64,000 bases of DNA from Echinicola marina (GTDB lineage: Bacteria > Bacteroidota > Bacteroidia > Cytophagales > Cyclobacteriaceae): the NCBI RefSeq assembly GCF_020463795.1, contig NZ_CP080025.1, forward strand, positions 2,167,501 through 2,231,500. The letters run 5' to 3'. A model generated the notes under the pieces. That model did not search any database, was not told where the DNA came from, and saw only the letters and a list, made by a program, of their open reading frames with translations. Shown piece after piece: positions 1 to 9,563 of this stretch; the stretch's first letter is position 1; each line of letters starts with the position of its first letter. The position numbers and the translations under genes are program-made.

Positions 1-1227
<1,227 letters not shown>

Positions 1228-1313
1228 GTGGAAATGTTGTATTATCTTTAAGTAGTCATTGGTACTTTAAAAACATAAATAGCAAGAACTTAGGCGACCT
1301 AGCCAGAAGAATT

Positions 1314-1422
1314 TGGGCGGTACGGCGCAGGGGATCCACCTCTTCCCATCCCGAACAGAGAAGTTAAGCCCTGTCGCGCCGATGGTACTGGGGTTACACC
1401 CGGGAGAGTAGGTCGCCGCCCT
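1314..1422 (+). rRNA. 5S ribosomal RNA
   Basis: The core CCATCCCGAACAGAGAAGTTAAGCCC is the standard 5S signature in split form (CCCGAACAGAGAAG near 1351), followed by CGCCGATGGTACTG and GGGAGAGTAGGTCG. Helix I is seen directly: GGGCGG at 1315-1320 pairs with CCGCCC at 1416-1421. Length of about 109 nt is normal for the phylum. It follows the 23S after about 86 nt, as in a standard rRNA operon. No tRNA is visible in the spacer or after the 5S. Confidence 0.96.
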
Positions 1423-1430
1423 CACCTATC

Positions 1431-1468
1431 AGGCCCCTTTTACAGAAATGTCAAAGTGGCCTTTTTTT
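1431..1468 (+). terminator. rRNA operon intrinsic terminator
   Basis: AGGCC at 1431 pairs with GGCCT at 1458, extended by CTTTT against AAAG, followed by a run of seven T. It sits just after the 5S and is the expected end of the rRNA transcript. Confidence 0.75.
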
Positions 1469-1663
1469 ATGCCCTCGTCCTTTCAATAATTATACAGGGC
1501 TTTATGGAAGGAGTAATTTAAATATCGCTGGTTTAGTTGTATCAGTTAATACTATATGCGCCTTTTTTCAATAGTTATAAAAACGGCTTTAGATTTTTGT
1601 TTTTTCTACCTGTTCTAAACAGATTCTTTTTTAAATTACCTCTTAAACGTATTACATTTTATT

Positions 1664-2416
1664 ATGAGTAGAATAGCATTGATTACTGGAGCGACCTCCG
1701 GAATCGGTAAAGCTTGTGCCATTAGTTTATCCAAAGAAGGTTATAGTATTATAGCTACTGGTAGAAGAGAAAACCGTCTTAAGGAATTGAAAAGTGAATT
1801 GGCAAAAAATGTCGCGTATCACTATTTGGTTTTTGATGTGAGTGATAGGGAAGCAGTAGAAGCTGCCATAGGGGCATTGGATGATGATTGGAAAGAGATA
1901 GACGTACTAATTAATAACGCAGGTAATGCACATGGACTAGACCCGATAGATAAGGGAAGTATCGATGATTGGGATGCGATGATGGATATTAATGTAAAAG
2001 GACTATTGTATGTTTCGAAACAAATTATGCCTTTGATGAAAGAAAGAAGGGCAGGGCATATTGTTAATATCGGTTCCATTGCTGCAAAAGAAGTGTATCC
2101 TAACGGTAATGTATACTGTGCTTCCAAACATGCGGTCGATGCCATTACAAATGGGATGAGGTTAGATTTGACACAGCATGGTATAAAAGTAACAGGGATA
2201 CATCCTGGTCTTGTGGAAACGGAATTTTCAAAGGTGAGATTTAAAGGTGATGAGGAAAAGGCTAAAAAAGTTTATGAAGGATTTGAACCTTTGAAGGCTC
2301 ATGATATAGCAGATATTGTAAGGTTTGCCGTTACTAGGCCTAATCATGTAGTGATGACTGATATTACTGTGTTGGCTGGGGGGCAAGCAAATAGTAATAC
2401 GGTATATAGGAAATAG
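1664..2416 (+). CDS. SDR family NAD(P)-dependent oxidoreductase (YdfG-like)
   Basis: A 250-residue classical short-chain dehydrogenase. The cofactor motif TGATSGIG is at residues 8-15, the structural NNAG at 84-87, the catalytic Ser near 138, and the YCASK active site gives Tyr151 and Lys155. Arg33-Arg34-Arg-like basic residues after the second strand (TGRRENR) favour NADP(H). Overall resemblance is to the YdfG group, which reduces 3-hydroxy-acid-type substrates such as malonic semialdehyde; the true substrate here is not known. It is followed after one base by the dipeptidase gene, suggesting a shared transcript. The 195 bp between the rRNA terminator and the start are AT-rich and hold no other gene. 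Confidence 0.9.
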   Translation: MSRIALITGATSGIGKACAISLSKEGYSIIATGRRENRLKELKSELAKNVAYHYLVFDVSDREAVEAAIGALDDDWKEIDVLINNAGNAHGLDPIDKGSIDDWDAMMDINVKGLLYVSKQIMPLMKERRAGHIVNIGSIAAKEVYPNGNVYCASKHAVDAITNGMRLDLTQHGIKVTGIHPGLVETEFSKVRFKGDEEKAKKVYEGFEPLKAHDIADIVRFAVTRPNHVVMTDITVLAGGQANSNTVYRK

Positions 2417-2417
2417 T

Positions 2418-3185
2418 ATGTTCATGTTGTATAGATTTTTTGTTCTAGGATTTTTATGGGGGGCTTTTAGCTGTAAGCCTGGAGGTAATGGGGAAGGCAG
2501 TGGCGCTGAATACTTTCTTGAGGGAGAGAACAAAACTATTGTTATAGCTGATGAATCCAAAGCTGATTCTATAAGTGATTTTGAGCAAGGACTTATAGAT
2601 GCGGGACTGGTTAATGTTAAAAGTGTATTGCCAGAGGTGTTGGTGGAATTGAAGTATAGTACTACTGATAATTTTTTCGGTAGGGATGTTTATGGCGCAT
2701 TGACTAACTGTTATTTACAAAAGGAAACGGTGGAGAAGCTAAAGCTTTCATTGGATTATTTGAAGGCTAATTATCCTGAATTGATTTTTTTGATATATGA
2801 TGGTGTAAGGCCTAGATCGGTTCAGCAAATCCTATGGGATAATTTGGACAAACCAGACAGCATTAAGCCTTTGTATGTGGCCAATCCGCAAAAAGGTAGC
2901 TTACATAACTATGGTGTGGCCATTGATCTTACTCTTGCTTATAGGGCGACAGGTGAGGCGTTGGATTTAGGAACGCATTATGATTTTTTTGGCTATCCGG
3001 CATATCCGGATCGTGAAGCTGAAATGTTGGCAGCGGGAAAAATTAATACAGATCATATTGAAAGAAGACGTGTTCTTCGCCAAGCGATGAAAAAGGGTGG
3101 ATTTACTGGTATTGGTTCGGAATGGTGGCATTTTAATGCCTTTAGCTTGGATGAAGCAAAATCTAAATTTGAAATAGTACCTTAA
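2418..3185 (+). CDS. M15 family D-alanyl-D-alanine dipeptidase-like (VanX/DdpX) lipoprotein
   Basis: A 255-residue zinc peptidase. The M15D signature is complete: SLHNYGVAID at 161-170 supplies the first His and Asp ligands, and EWWH at 235-238 supplies the catalytic Glu and the third zinc ligand. Arg131 and Arg133 in GVRPRS match the substrate-binding arginine region of VanX. The N-terminus is a short hydrophobic stretch ending in Cys19, a plausible though imperfect lipobox (AFSC), so the enzyme is probably anchored in the periplasm. The family hydrolyses D-Ala-D-Ala. In this context peptidoglycan dipeptide scavenging is more likely than vancomycin resistance, because no vanH, vanA or vanRS genes are present. 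Start lies one base after the SDR stop. Confidence 0.88.
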   Translation: MFMLYRFFVLGFLWGAFSCKPGGNGEGSGAEYFLEGENKTIVIADESKADSISDFEQGLIDAGLVNVKSVLPEVLVELKYSTTDNFFGRDVYGALTNCYLQKETVEKLKLSLDYLKANYPELIFLIYDGVRPRSVQQILWDNLDKPDSIKPLYVANPQKGSLHNYGVAIDLTLAYRATGEALDLGTHYDFFGYPAYPDREAEMLAAGKINTDHIERRRVLRQAMKKGGFTGIGSEWWHFNAFSLDEAKSKFEIVP

Positions 3186-3213
3186 TATATTTTAGTAACA
3201 ATAAATTCATGCA

Positions 3214-3993
3214 ATGAACCTATTAAAAAGTAAGGGGCTGTATAAGGCCTTATTAATGTTGAGTTTTATTTTATTTGTAAGTGTCAGCAGTTCTTTTGCC
3301 CAAGGACAGTTCAGAGCTTTGGTGTTTAGCAAGACACAGGGGTTTAGACATCAGTCTATACCAAATGCGGTTAAGGCAATTAAGGACATGGCCCAGAAAA
3401 GGGTGTTCAGTGTTTACACTACGGAAGATGCAGCAGTTTTTACTGATGAATCTTTAGCAAAATATGATTTGATTATTTTGGCAAGTACAACAGGTAATAT
3501 TTTAAATGACGAGCAAAAGGCAGCATTTATAAAATTTGTCCAAAGTGGTAAAGGTGTAGTAGGGATCCACAGTGCTACTGATACGGAGTATGATTGGGAA
3601 TGGTATACCAAAATGATAGGAGGACAGTTTAAACACCATCCAGCTCAGCAAACAGTAAGGATTAAAGTGATGGACTCTAATCATCCATCTACATATCACC
3701 TGGGCAATAAATATTGGTTGTGGACAGATGAGTTATATGAATATCAAAACTTCAATGATGATGTAAATGTTTTATTGCAGTTGGATGAAAGTACTTATGA
3801 TGTTGGAAGTAGAAATGGTAAAAAGATGGGGATGGGTGATGTTCACCCCATCGCTTGGTATCATGAATATGATGGAGGAAGGGTTTTTTATACTGGATTA
3901 GGGCACGTAGAAGCTGCTTATGAGGATCCGGACTTTCTTAATCACCTGTATGGTGGTATTTGGTGGGCAGCCAAAGGATACCCTCTTGATTAA
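3214..3993 (+). CDS. ThuA domain-containing exported protein
   Basis: A 259-residue protein with a signal peptide of about 29 residues (hydrophobic core LLMLSFILFVSVSSS, cleavage after SFAQ). The mature part starts FRALVFSKTQGFRH, the typical opening of the ThuA domain, a glutamine-amidotransferase-like fold that includes GVVGIHSATD and the C-terminal GRVFYTGLGH block. ThuA proteins were first found with trehalose/sucrose use in rhizobia, where the pathway runs through 3-keto sugars. Bacteroidota carry many paralogues. Function here is open, but it is worth relating to the 3-keto sugar locus at 54-63 kb. It lies 28 bp after the dipeptidase and may belong to the same transcript. Confidence 0.88.
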   Translation: MNLLKSKGLYKALLMLSFILFVSVSSSFAQGQFRALVFSKTQGFRHQSIPNAVKAIKDMAQKRVFSVYTTEDAAVFTDESLAKYDLIILASTTGNILNDEQKAAFIKFVQSGKGVVGIHSATDTEYDWEWYTKMIGGQFKHHPAQQTVRIKVMDSNHPSTYHLGNKYWLWTDELYEYQNFNDDVNVLLQLDESTYDVGSRNGKKMGMGDVHPIAWYHEYDGGRVFYTGLGHVEAAYEDPDFLNHLYGGIWWAAKGYPLD

Positions 3994-4007
3994 TCCTTAT
4001 TATTGAA

Positions 4008-4650
4008 TCATAAAATCTCCCTCAATACGGCCGGATATATATCATGTCCTCCGTTGTAGGAGATTTTTTCTTTTTTGAGTTTTATCTTTTTCAATAGTGT
4101 TTTCTGCTCATTGATCCGTTCTTCATTGAGGAAGGGTCCTGTTTGCCCCAGACCAATAATATTGGGGTGTGGATCAAGGTATTATGAACCTGACTGAGGT
4201 CTAAGTCATGGGCGAATCCGCCTCCCCAAAGCACTAATTTATTAACAGGAATAGTCAGTTGTGCGGCCCATCTGGTGGAAGTGGTGCTTCCTTGAGAGAA
4301 TCCTAGGATATTGATCGGGGGCATTTTTTTGAAATCTTTTAGTATTTTATCTAAGACAGCATTTAAAAATCGATTGTTGTTTTCTATGGCCAGTTCCCTT
4401 TGGTGTTTAGTCATCCAGTTTGCACCTACTCTCCCAGAAAAACCTTTTAAGTAGGTATGATTCATCGCTTCGGGTGCTATGATCAGTCGGTTTTTGCTAA
4501 ATATGGTTTCAAACTTTCTTAAAAGAAGGGAGCCAGCTGACCATACCCATGAAGTACTATCCAAATTTCTGTTTCATAGCCTGTGGGCTCATGTGAAGTG
4601 AGGTAAGAAGCTTTGCTGTTAAAACTGACTTCCTGGTACATTTGGTTCAT
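4008..4650 (-). pseudogene. alpha/beta hydrolase (esterase/phospholipase-like), two frameshifts
   Basis: Reading from ATG 4650 gives MNQMYQEVSF... to the oxyanion-region motif LHGYGQLAP, then a stop at 4519. From about 4525 the reading continues in another frame (LLRKFETIF) through the nucleophile elbow GFSQGS to WGKQDP near 4130. From there a third frame continues FLNEERINEQ through NGGHDIYP to a stop at 4008. Each break is repaired by adding one T to a coding-strand T run (complement of 4520-4527 and of about 4133-4136). With two bases added the length is 645, exactly 215 codons. Ser, Asp and His of the catalytic triad are all present in the repaired reading. The ATG overlaps the stop of the cytidine deaminase gene (ATGA at 4647-4650), which fixes the true start. 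Either a recent pseudogene or homopolymer errors in the assembly. Confidence 0.85.
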
Positions 4651-5126
4651 TTGAAATTATTGAATTTAAAAGGGAGTAACTGACTGATATTATCAGCTTT
4701 GAATATTTCTCCTGAAGGGTTTAGCATATAGATGGCAATCTCCTGATTGAATTTTAACTCATATTCATTGATTGTCTGTCGACAAAGTCCACAAGGAGAA
4801 ATGGAGGAATAATTTTTACTTCCTAAAGCCTTAGCTGCTAAGGCAATTTTTAGCGGCGCTTGGTTGGGATAATTGGCATTGGCATATGATAGTAAAACGC
4901 GCTCTGCACATATCCCTACAGGAAAGGCCGCGTTTTCCTGGTTGTTTGCGGAAAGCATTTCTCCACTTTCTAAGAGTAAGGCTGCTCCAACAGCAAATTG
5001 AGAATAAGGCGCATAAGCGTTTTGCAGGGATTTTTTAGCCATTGCCATCAAATCCATTTCGTCCTTGTCCAGCTCTCCTTGTTCAAGGATATGTAAGCAG
5101 ATATTTTGTGCTATTTTTTTAGCCAT
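4647..5126 (-). CDS. cdd: cytidine deaminase
   Basis: A 159-residue zinc-dependent deaminase that converts cytidine and deoxycytidine to uridine forms in pyrimidine salvage. Zinc site and proton shuttle are clear: GICAER gives Cys73 and Glu75, and PCGLCRQ gives Cys112 and Cys115. NAYAPYSQFAVGAA near 37-50 is the usual N-terminal substrate region (YSxFxVGAA). The length fits the homotetrameric class with three Cys ligands. It overlaps the hydrolase by four bases, indicating translational coupling. Confidence 0.96.
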   Translation of the reverse strand: MAKKIAQNICLHILEQGELDKDEMDLMAMAKKSLQNAYAPYSQFAVGAALLLESGEMLSANNQENAAFPVGICAERVLLSYANANYPNQAPLKIALAAKALGSKNYSSISPCGLCRQTINEYELKFNQEIAIYMLNPSGEIFKADNISQLLPFKFNNFK

Positions 5127-5256
5127 TGTAATGGAAGGATTGTAATTGTGCGATAAATGGATACATAATTTAACCTTTAGTTGGAGGATTTGAAAGAATA
5201 AATTTCTTCAATATGAAATTATTTGGCATCTTGGAAGAATCCAGAATTTTAGCAAA

Positions 5257-6597
5257 ATGAAAACGATTTTAGTTATTGGCGCAGGAAAGTCCTCCCATGT
5301 ATTGGTGGATTATTTATTGGAACAAGGTTTTATAAAGGACTATTACCTAATCCTCGCAGATGCAAGAGTCGAATTGGCTGAAAAGATGCTTCAGTCCAGA
5401 GAAAATGCTGAGGCTATTCAAATGGAAGTTGAGAATCAGGCTGATAGACGATTGGCCATTGTAAGGGCGGATGTAGTTGTTTCTATGCTCCCGGCCTTTT
5501 TACATCCCTTAGTGGCAAGGGATTGTCTTGCGCTTGGGAAACATTTCTTCTCAGCTTCCTATGAATCTGAGGAGATGCGTGCATTGGGAAATGAAGTTGC
5601 TGAAAAGGGATTATTCTTTCTGAATGAATGTGGTTTGGACCCTGGGATTGATCATATGTCTGCCATGAAGATAATTGATTCGGAAAAAGCTGCGGGGAGT
5701 TCAATTGTCCTTTTTAAATCGTACTGTGGTGGAGTACTTTCTCCTGAGAGTGAGAATGATAATCCATGGAAATATAAATTTACTTGGAATCCAAGAAATG
5801 TCGTATTGGCAGGGCAGGGAGTCTCCAGATTTATCCGAAACGGGAAATATAAATTTGTGCCCTATCATATGCTTTTTAGAAGAACGGATAAAGTGCGTTT
5901 TGATGATGTAGGAGAGTTTGATGGTTATGCCAACAGGGATTCCTTAGGTTATAGAGGAGTGTATGGCCTGGAGGATATCCCAACGATAATTAGGGGGACG
6001 CTAAGAAGAGCTGGTTTTTGTAAAAGCTGGGATGTACTGGTCCAGTTGGGAATGACGGATAATACGTTTACTGTCGAGCTTCCAGAAGATTTTACCATGA
6101 GGACATTTTTTAATGCCTTCTTGCCATTTGACCCTGTTCAAAAAGTGGAAGAAAAACTGCAGACCTTACTTCCATGGGTGGATGATGAGATTTTATGTAA
6201 ATTAGAATGGCTGGGACTTTTTAGTAATGAACCTTTGCCCTTATTAGAGGGGAGTCCTGCAGCAATCCTTCAAGTGATTTTAGAGAAAAAGTGGGCCATG
6301 CAAGAGAATGATCATGATATGGTGGTGATGCAGCACCAATTTGAGTCAATTACTGTCCAAGAAGTCAAAAAGCATATTCATTCAAGCTTGGTGATCAAAG
6401 GGGAAAACAGAACCTATACCGCTATGGCAAAAACAGTGGGGTTACCGTTAGGCATCGCAGTGGATATGTTTTTACAAGGAGAAATTAAACTGAAAGGCTT
6501 GCACCTGCCCATCAAAAAAGAAATCTATTTACCTATTTTAAACAAATTGGCCGAAAGAGGAATTGTTTTCAGAGAAGAGGTATGGTATGCTTCATAA
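5257..6597 (+). CDS. saccharopine dehydrogenase family protein
   Basis: A 446-residue protein. The N-terminal Rossmann motif GAGKSS (residues 8-13) is followed by a family-typical block with SMLPAFLHPLVA and the ECGLDPGIDHMSA motif near 124-136, which is strongly characteristic of lysine-ketoglutarate reductase/saccharopine dehydrogenase proteins. The C-terminal half is the saccharopine dehydrogenase domain (YRGVYGLEDIPT, RGTLRRAGF). Known members interconvert saccharopine with glutamate and aminoadipate semialdehyde in lysine degradation. No other lysine-catabolism gene is next to it, so the exact reaction is inferred. It ends two bases before the convergent trmN6 stop, leaving no room for a separate terminator. 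Confidence 0.88.
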   Translation: MKTILVIGAGKSSHVLVDYLLEQGFIKDYYLILADARVELAEKMLQSRENAEAIQMEVENQADRRLAIVRADVVVSMLPAFLHPLVARDCLALGKHFFSASYESEEMRALGNEVAEKGLFFLNECGLDPGIDHMSAMKIIDSEKAAGSSIVLFKSYCGGVLSPESENDNPWKYKFTWNPRNVVLAGQGVSRFIRNGKYKFVPYHMLFRRTDKVRFDDVGEFDGYANRDSLGYRGVYGLEDIPTIIRGTLRRAGFCKSWDVLVQLGMTDNTFTVELPEDFTMRTFFNAFLPFDPVQKVEEKLQTLLPWVDDEILCKLEWLGLFSNEPLPLLEGSPAAILQVILEKKWAMQENDHDMVVMQHQFESITVQEVKKHIHSSLVIKGENRTYTAMAKTVGLPLGIAVDMFLQGEIKLKGLHLPIKKEIYLPILNKLAERGIVFREEVWYAS

Positions 6598-6599
6598 AT

Positions 6600-7319
6600 T
6601 TAAAAAATTGTCAAAAAATCCTTTAATAAATGCTTATATGCTTGACTGTAGCTGAAATCCTCATCTTTAATGCATATGGAGGTTGGCTCAGGAATAGTCA
6701 GTTTACTAAATGAAAATGATTTGATTTGTCTTAGCACCTTTGTACTTGGCCGATCTCTCAGTTCATAAAATGCATTGGAATATAGTTCGAAAAAATTGGC
6801 GATTTTCTCCAGTTCTTTCATTTGATTTGGAGGGAGGATTACCCAGAATTTCCCCTTGTTGGGTTCCAGTAATTTAAGGACTCCCTTGATCAAATCGCCA
6901 AAGGGTAATTCATCATTGTGAAGGGCTAGGTTGCGTTGTTTGTCTTTGGATTTGTTATGGTTAGTGTAATAAGGAGGGTTGCTGACGATTAAATCGAATT
7001 TTTCAGAACAGCTCTTTGAAAAATTTTGGAAGGAACCCTTTTCTATTTTTACCTGATCAGCCCAAGGGCTTTGGGCTATATTTTCGCTGGCTTGGGTAAA
7101 TGCCTTGCTATCAATTTCCAATGCCTTAATTTGGGCTTTTTCAAATCGTTGTGCCATCATCAAAGCGATGACACCAGTGCCTGTACCAATGTCTAGGATA
7201 TTTTCAGGTTGATCTTGGCTGGCCAATGCTCCCAAAACCGCTGCATCGGTGCTTACCTTCATGGCGCATTGGTCTTGAAAAATGGTAAACTGTTTAAATT
7301 GGAAATAATTATTGGCCAT
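6600..7319 (-). CDS. trmN6: tRNA1(Val) (adenine(37)-N6)-methyltransferase
   Basis: A 239-residue class I SAM methyltransferase. The SAM-binding motif DIGTGTG is at 43-49, the acidic motif ALEID at 66-70, and the catalytic NPPY at 114-117, which marks N6-adenine methylation. The opening FxFKQFTIFQDQCAMKVSTDA is typical of the YfiC/TrmN6 family, which modifies A37 of tRNA1(Val) in Escherichia coli. It starts 5 bp after the rnhA stop, so both are probably co-transcribed. Confidence 0.92.
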   Translation of the reverse strand: MANNYFQFKQFTIFQDQCAMKVSTDAAVLGALASQDQPENILDIGTGTGVIALMMAQRFEKAQIKALEIDSKAFTQASENIAQSPWADQVKIEKGSFQNFSKSCSEKFDLIVSNPPYYTNHNKSKDKQRNLALHNDELPFGDLIKGVLKLLEPNKGKFWVILPPNQMKELEKIANFFELYSNAFYELRDRPSTKVLRQIKSFSFSKLTIPEPTSICIKDEDFSYSQAYKHLLKDFLTIF

Positions 7320-7324
7320 TATAA

Positions 7325-7792
7325 TTAGTTCAATTTGTTTTCCTGTTCGTAAACTTCGTCGATCAATAGGTTTTTCGATTCTGCGGCATCTACGGCTAAC
7401 TGATCACATCGCTCATTTTCAGGGTGGCCTGCATGACCTTTCACCCATTGAAATTGGGGCTTGTATTTATTATGCAATGGGATATAACGCTTCCAAAGGT
7501 CTACGTTTTTTTTGTCTTTGAACCCCTTCTTTTGCCAAGTCCATATCCAACCTTTGGTAATGGCATCCACTACATATTTACTGTCTGAGTAGACTTTTAC
7601 TGGGATTCCTTCTACTTTGATGGCTTCAAGCCCCTTGATTACTGCTAGCAGCTCCATTCGATTATTGGTCGTCAATCGAAATCCTTCAGAAAGCTCCTTT
7701 TCATGCTGTTTAAATTTCAAAATGGTGCCATAGCCCCCGTTTCCAGGATTTCCCTTAGCTGCTCCGTCAGTGTAAATTAAAATCATGTTCAA
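7325..7792 (-). CDS. rnhA: ribonuclease HI
   Basis: A 155-residue enzyme that cuts the RNA strand of RNA-DNA hybrids. Acidic metal ligands are in place: Asp9 in YTDGAAKGNPG, Glu47 in NNRMELLA, Asp70 in VYSDSKYV, and an Asp in the C-terminal ERCDQLAVDAA block. WVKGHAGHPENE is the conserved His loop. A start at Met3 (MILIYTDG) is equally possible. It forms a two-gene unit with trmN6. Confidence 0.97.
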   Translation of the reverse strand: MNMILIYTDGAAKGNPGNGGYGTILKFKQHEKELSEGFRLTTNNRMELLAVIKGLEAIKVEGIPVKVYSDSKYVVDAITKGWIWTWQKKGFKDKKNVDLWKRYIPLHNKYKPQFQWVKGHAGHPENERCDQLAVDAAESKNLLIDEVYEQENKLN

Positions 7793-7799
7793 AAGTATT

Positions 7800-7831
7800 A
7801 AAAATGTCAGCTATTTCTAGCTGACATTTTT
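7800..7831. terminator. intrinsic terminator between marC and rnhA
   Basis: A perfect 13-bp inverted repeat, AAAAATGTCAGCT at 7800-7812 and its complement at 7819-7831, with a six-base loop. A and T runs flank it on both sides, so it could work in either direction. Here it would end the marC transcript before rnhA. Confidence 0.85.
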
Positions 7832-7855
7832 AATTCGTTAAATATAAACTGTCGA

Positions 7856-8434
7856 TTACAGTGCCTCAAATAAGTTTGTTTTGAATATTTTGATAGCAAT
7901 GGATAAGAGAATGATACCGAAAATCCTCCTCAGTACATCCAAGCCGGTTTTGCCCAGCTTTTTTTCCAGCCAATTGGTACTCTTTAATACGATATAGACG
8001 ATCACCAAATTGATCAAAATACCTATCGCAATATTGGTCTGCGCAAATTCTGACTTCAGGGTCAAAATAGTGGTCATCGTTCCAGCCCCAGCAATCAAAG
8101 GAAAAGCAATAGGGACAATGGAAGTACTGGAAGCATCTGCTTCTGGATCGGGTTTGAAAATTTCAATACCCAAGATCATTTCCGCACCCAGTGCAAAAAT
8201 GATCAGTGCTCCTGCGATGGCAAAATCATCTACCCCAATTCCGAAAAGATTGAGGATGTTTTTGCCCAACAGTAGAAAAAGGACCATAAGGATACCTGCC
8301 ACAATGGTCGCTTTTTCAGACTGAATGTGCCCCGATTTTCGGCGTAGGTTGATAATAATGGGGATGGAACCCAAAATATCAATTACTGAAAACAAGATCA
8401 GTGTCACCGATAGAATTTCTTTGAAATCAAACAT
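7856..8434 (-). CDS. MarC family integral membrane protein
   Basis: A 192-residue protein made almost entirely of hydrophobic segments; about six membrane helices can be read. IPIAFPLIAGAGTMTTIL near 107-124 is the hallmark MarC/UPF0056 repeat, with GAEMILGIEIF before it. The family is widespread in the inner membrane. Its transport substrate is unknown, and the old link to multiple antibiotic resistance has not held for the family as a whole. It is followed by a strong terminator and so is probably monocistronic. Confidence 0.9.
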   Translation of the reverse strand: MFDFKEILSVTLILFSVIDILGSIPIIINLRRKSGHIQSEKATIVAGILMVLFLLLGKNILNLFGIGVDDFAIAGALIIFALGAEMILGIEIFKPDPEADASSTSIVPIAFPLIAGAGTMTTILTLKSEFAQTNIAIGILINLVIVYIVLKSTNWLEKKLGKTGLDVLRRIFGIILLSIAIKIFKTNLFEAL

Positions 8435-8450
8435 TGTTTAAATTTTTCCG

Positions 8451-8484
8451 CAAAAGTAAAATTAAAATTTTGAATAATCTCAAA
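8451..8484 (-). promoter_or_regulatory. possible promoter of marC
   Basis: On the minus strand TACTTTTG (complement of 8451-8458) matches the Bacteroidota -7 consensus TAnnTTTG exactly, 17 bases before the marC ATG. A TTTG (complement of 8481-8484) lies 22 bases upstream, slightly longer than the usual 19-21. Confidence 0.5.
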
Positions 8485-8491
8485 TTTTAGA

Positions 8492-9547
8492 TTAATATTC
8501 TTTTAGGAATTTGATTAATTTATCAAATTCGTCATCGCTGATGGCAGGGAAATTGGCTATTCTAAAGCTGGTAGGCTTTAAAGGTCCATAACCGCTGCCC
8601 ATTTGCATTCCTGCCTTTTCTGCTGCGGCCTTGATTTCCTTGATGAATTCTTCCTTACCTGAAATTCCCATTACAGTCTTACTTCTGGTTTTCGGATTTT
8701 GAACGAGCATCATGAGCTTTTCAGATTGAGCAATGGTGTTCTCCAGTTGTCTCATTCTTGCTCTAAGTAATTGATCAGTCTCCTGGATTTCTGGTCTGTC
8801 CTCCAAGCTTCTTTTTAGCAAATAAATACCCAAAACATTTGGAGTATAATGCGTCTGGTAATTTGAAGCATTTTCCAACATGAAGCTTAAAGAATTATAT
8901 CTTCCAACTTCTCCTTTACGATGACATTTTTCAATGGCCTTAGGGGAGAGGATCAATAGTCCTAATCCAGCAGGAAGTCCAAAGCATTTTTGTACAGAAG
9001 CATACCAAATATCTGCCAATGAGAAATCCAATTCAATTCCCGCCATGGAAGAAGTAGTATCCACCGCAATCATTTTACTGGGGTATTTTTGTCCTAGCTC
9101 AGCAATCAATTCATTGCTCACTTCTGTGGCGTTCGATGTCTCGTTTTGGGTAATAGCGATTAGGTCGAATTTCTCGTCAATATCCAAAGAAGCTACATCC
9201 AGTTCTGTTTCCGTATCCAATTTTAAGGATTCCGTTTCTGGATTTAAATGGGAAGCAAAGCTCAACCATTTTTTTCCAAATGAACCTGAATATATATGAA
9301 AACTGGCACGCTCCACAATTGACTGGGCAAGGATCTCCCAGTTTTCTGTCGCACTAGAGGTGAAAAGCAATTTATAATCCTCAGGAACATGAAGCTTTTC
9401 TTTTATTAAAGTTTCAGTTTCCTGATAAAGGTTCATAAATGTAGCACTACGGTGATTGGCGCTTAAGATGCCTTGATTGAAAGCATCCTGTAAGTATTCT
9501 GCTACTTTGTCATAGACCTTAGAAGGTCCTGGTGAAAATGTGATCAT
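8492..9547 (-). CDS. class V aminotransferase (phosphoserine/alanine-glyoxylate type)
   Basis: A 351-residue PLP enzyme of fold type I. It opens with FSPGPSKV, typical of the serine-glyoxylate/phosphoserine branch, has FTSSATENWE near 63-72 for phosphate binding, AVDTTSSMAGIELD for the aspartate that contacts the PLP ring, and SVQKCFGLPAG with the Schiff-base lysine near 189. SerC-type enzymes of this branch make phosphoserine; alanine-glyoxylate transaminases look similar, so substrate is left open. It starts 16 bp after aroQ and probably shares its promoter. Confidence 0.87.
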   Translation of the reverse strand: MITFSPGPSKVYDKVAEYLQDAFNQGILSANHRSATFMNLYQETETLIKEKLHVPEDYKLLFTSSATENWEILAQSIVERASFHIYSGSFGKKWLSFASHLNPETESLKLDTETELDVASLDIDEKFDLIAITQNETSNATEVSNELIAELGQKYPSKMIAVDTTSSMAGIELDFSLADIWYASVQKCFGLPAGLGLLILSPKAIEKCHRKGEVGRYNSLSFMLENASNYQTHYTPNVLGIYLLKRSLEDRPEIQETDQLLRARMRQLENTIAQSEKLMMLVQNPKTRSKTVMGISGKEEFIKEIKAAAEKAGMQMGSGYGPLKPTSFRIANFPAISDDEFDKLIKFLKEY

Positions 9548-9563
9548 CGGTTTGGGAGGTTTG

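Noticed and set aside
1228-1663. tRNA gene near the rRNA genes
   Set aside because: No cloverleaf or TTCGA-type arm could be found between the 23S and the first protein gene.
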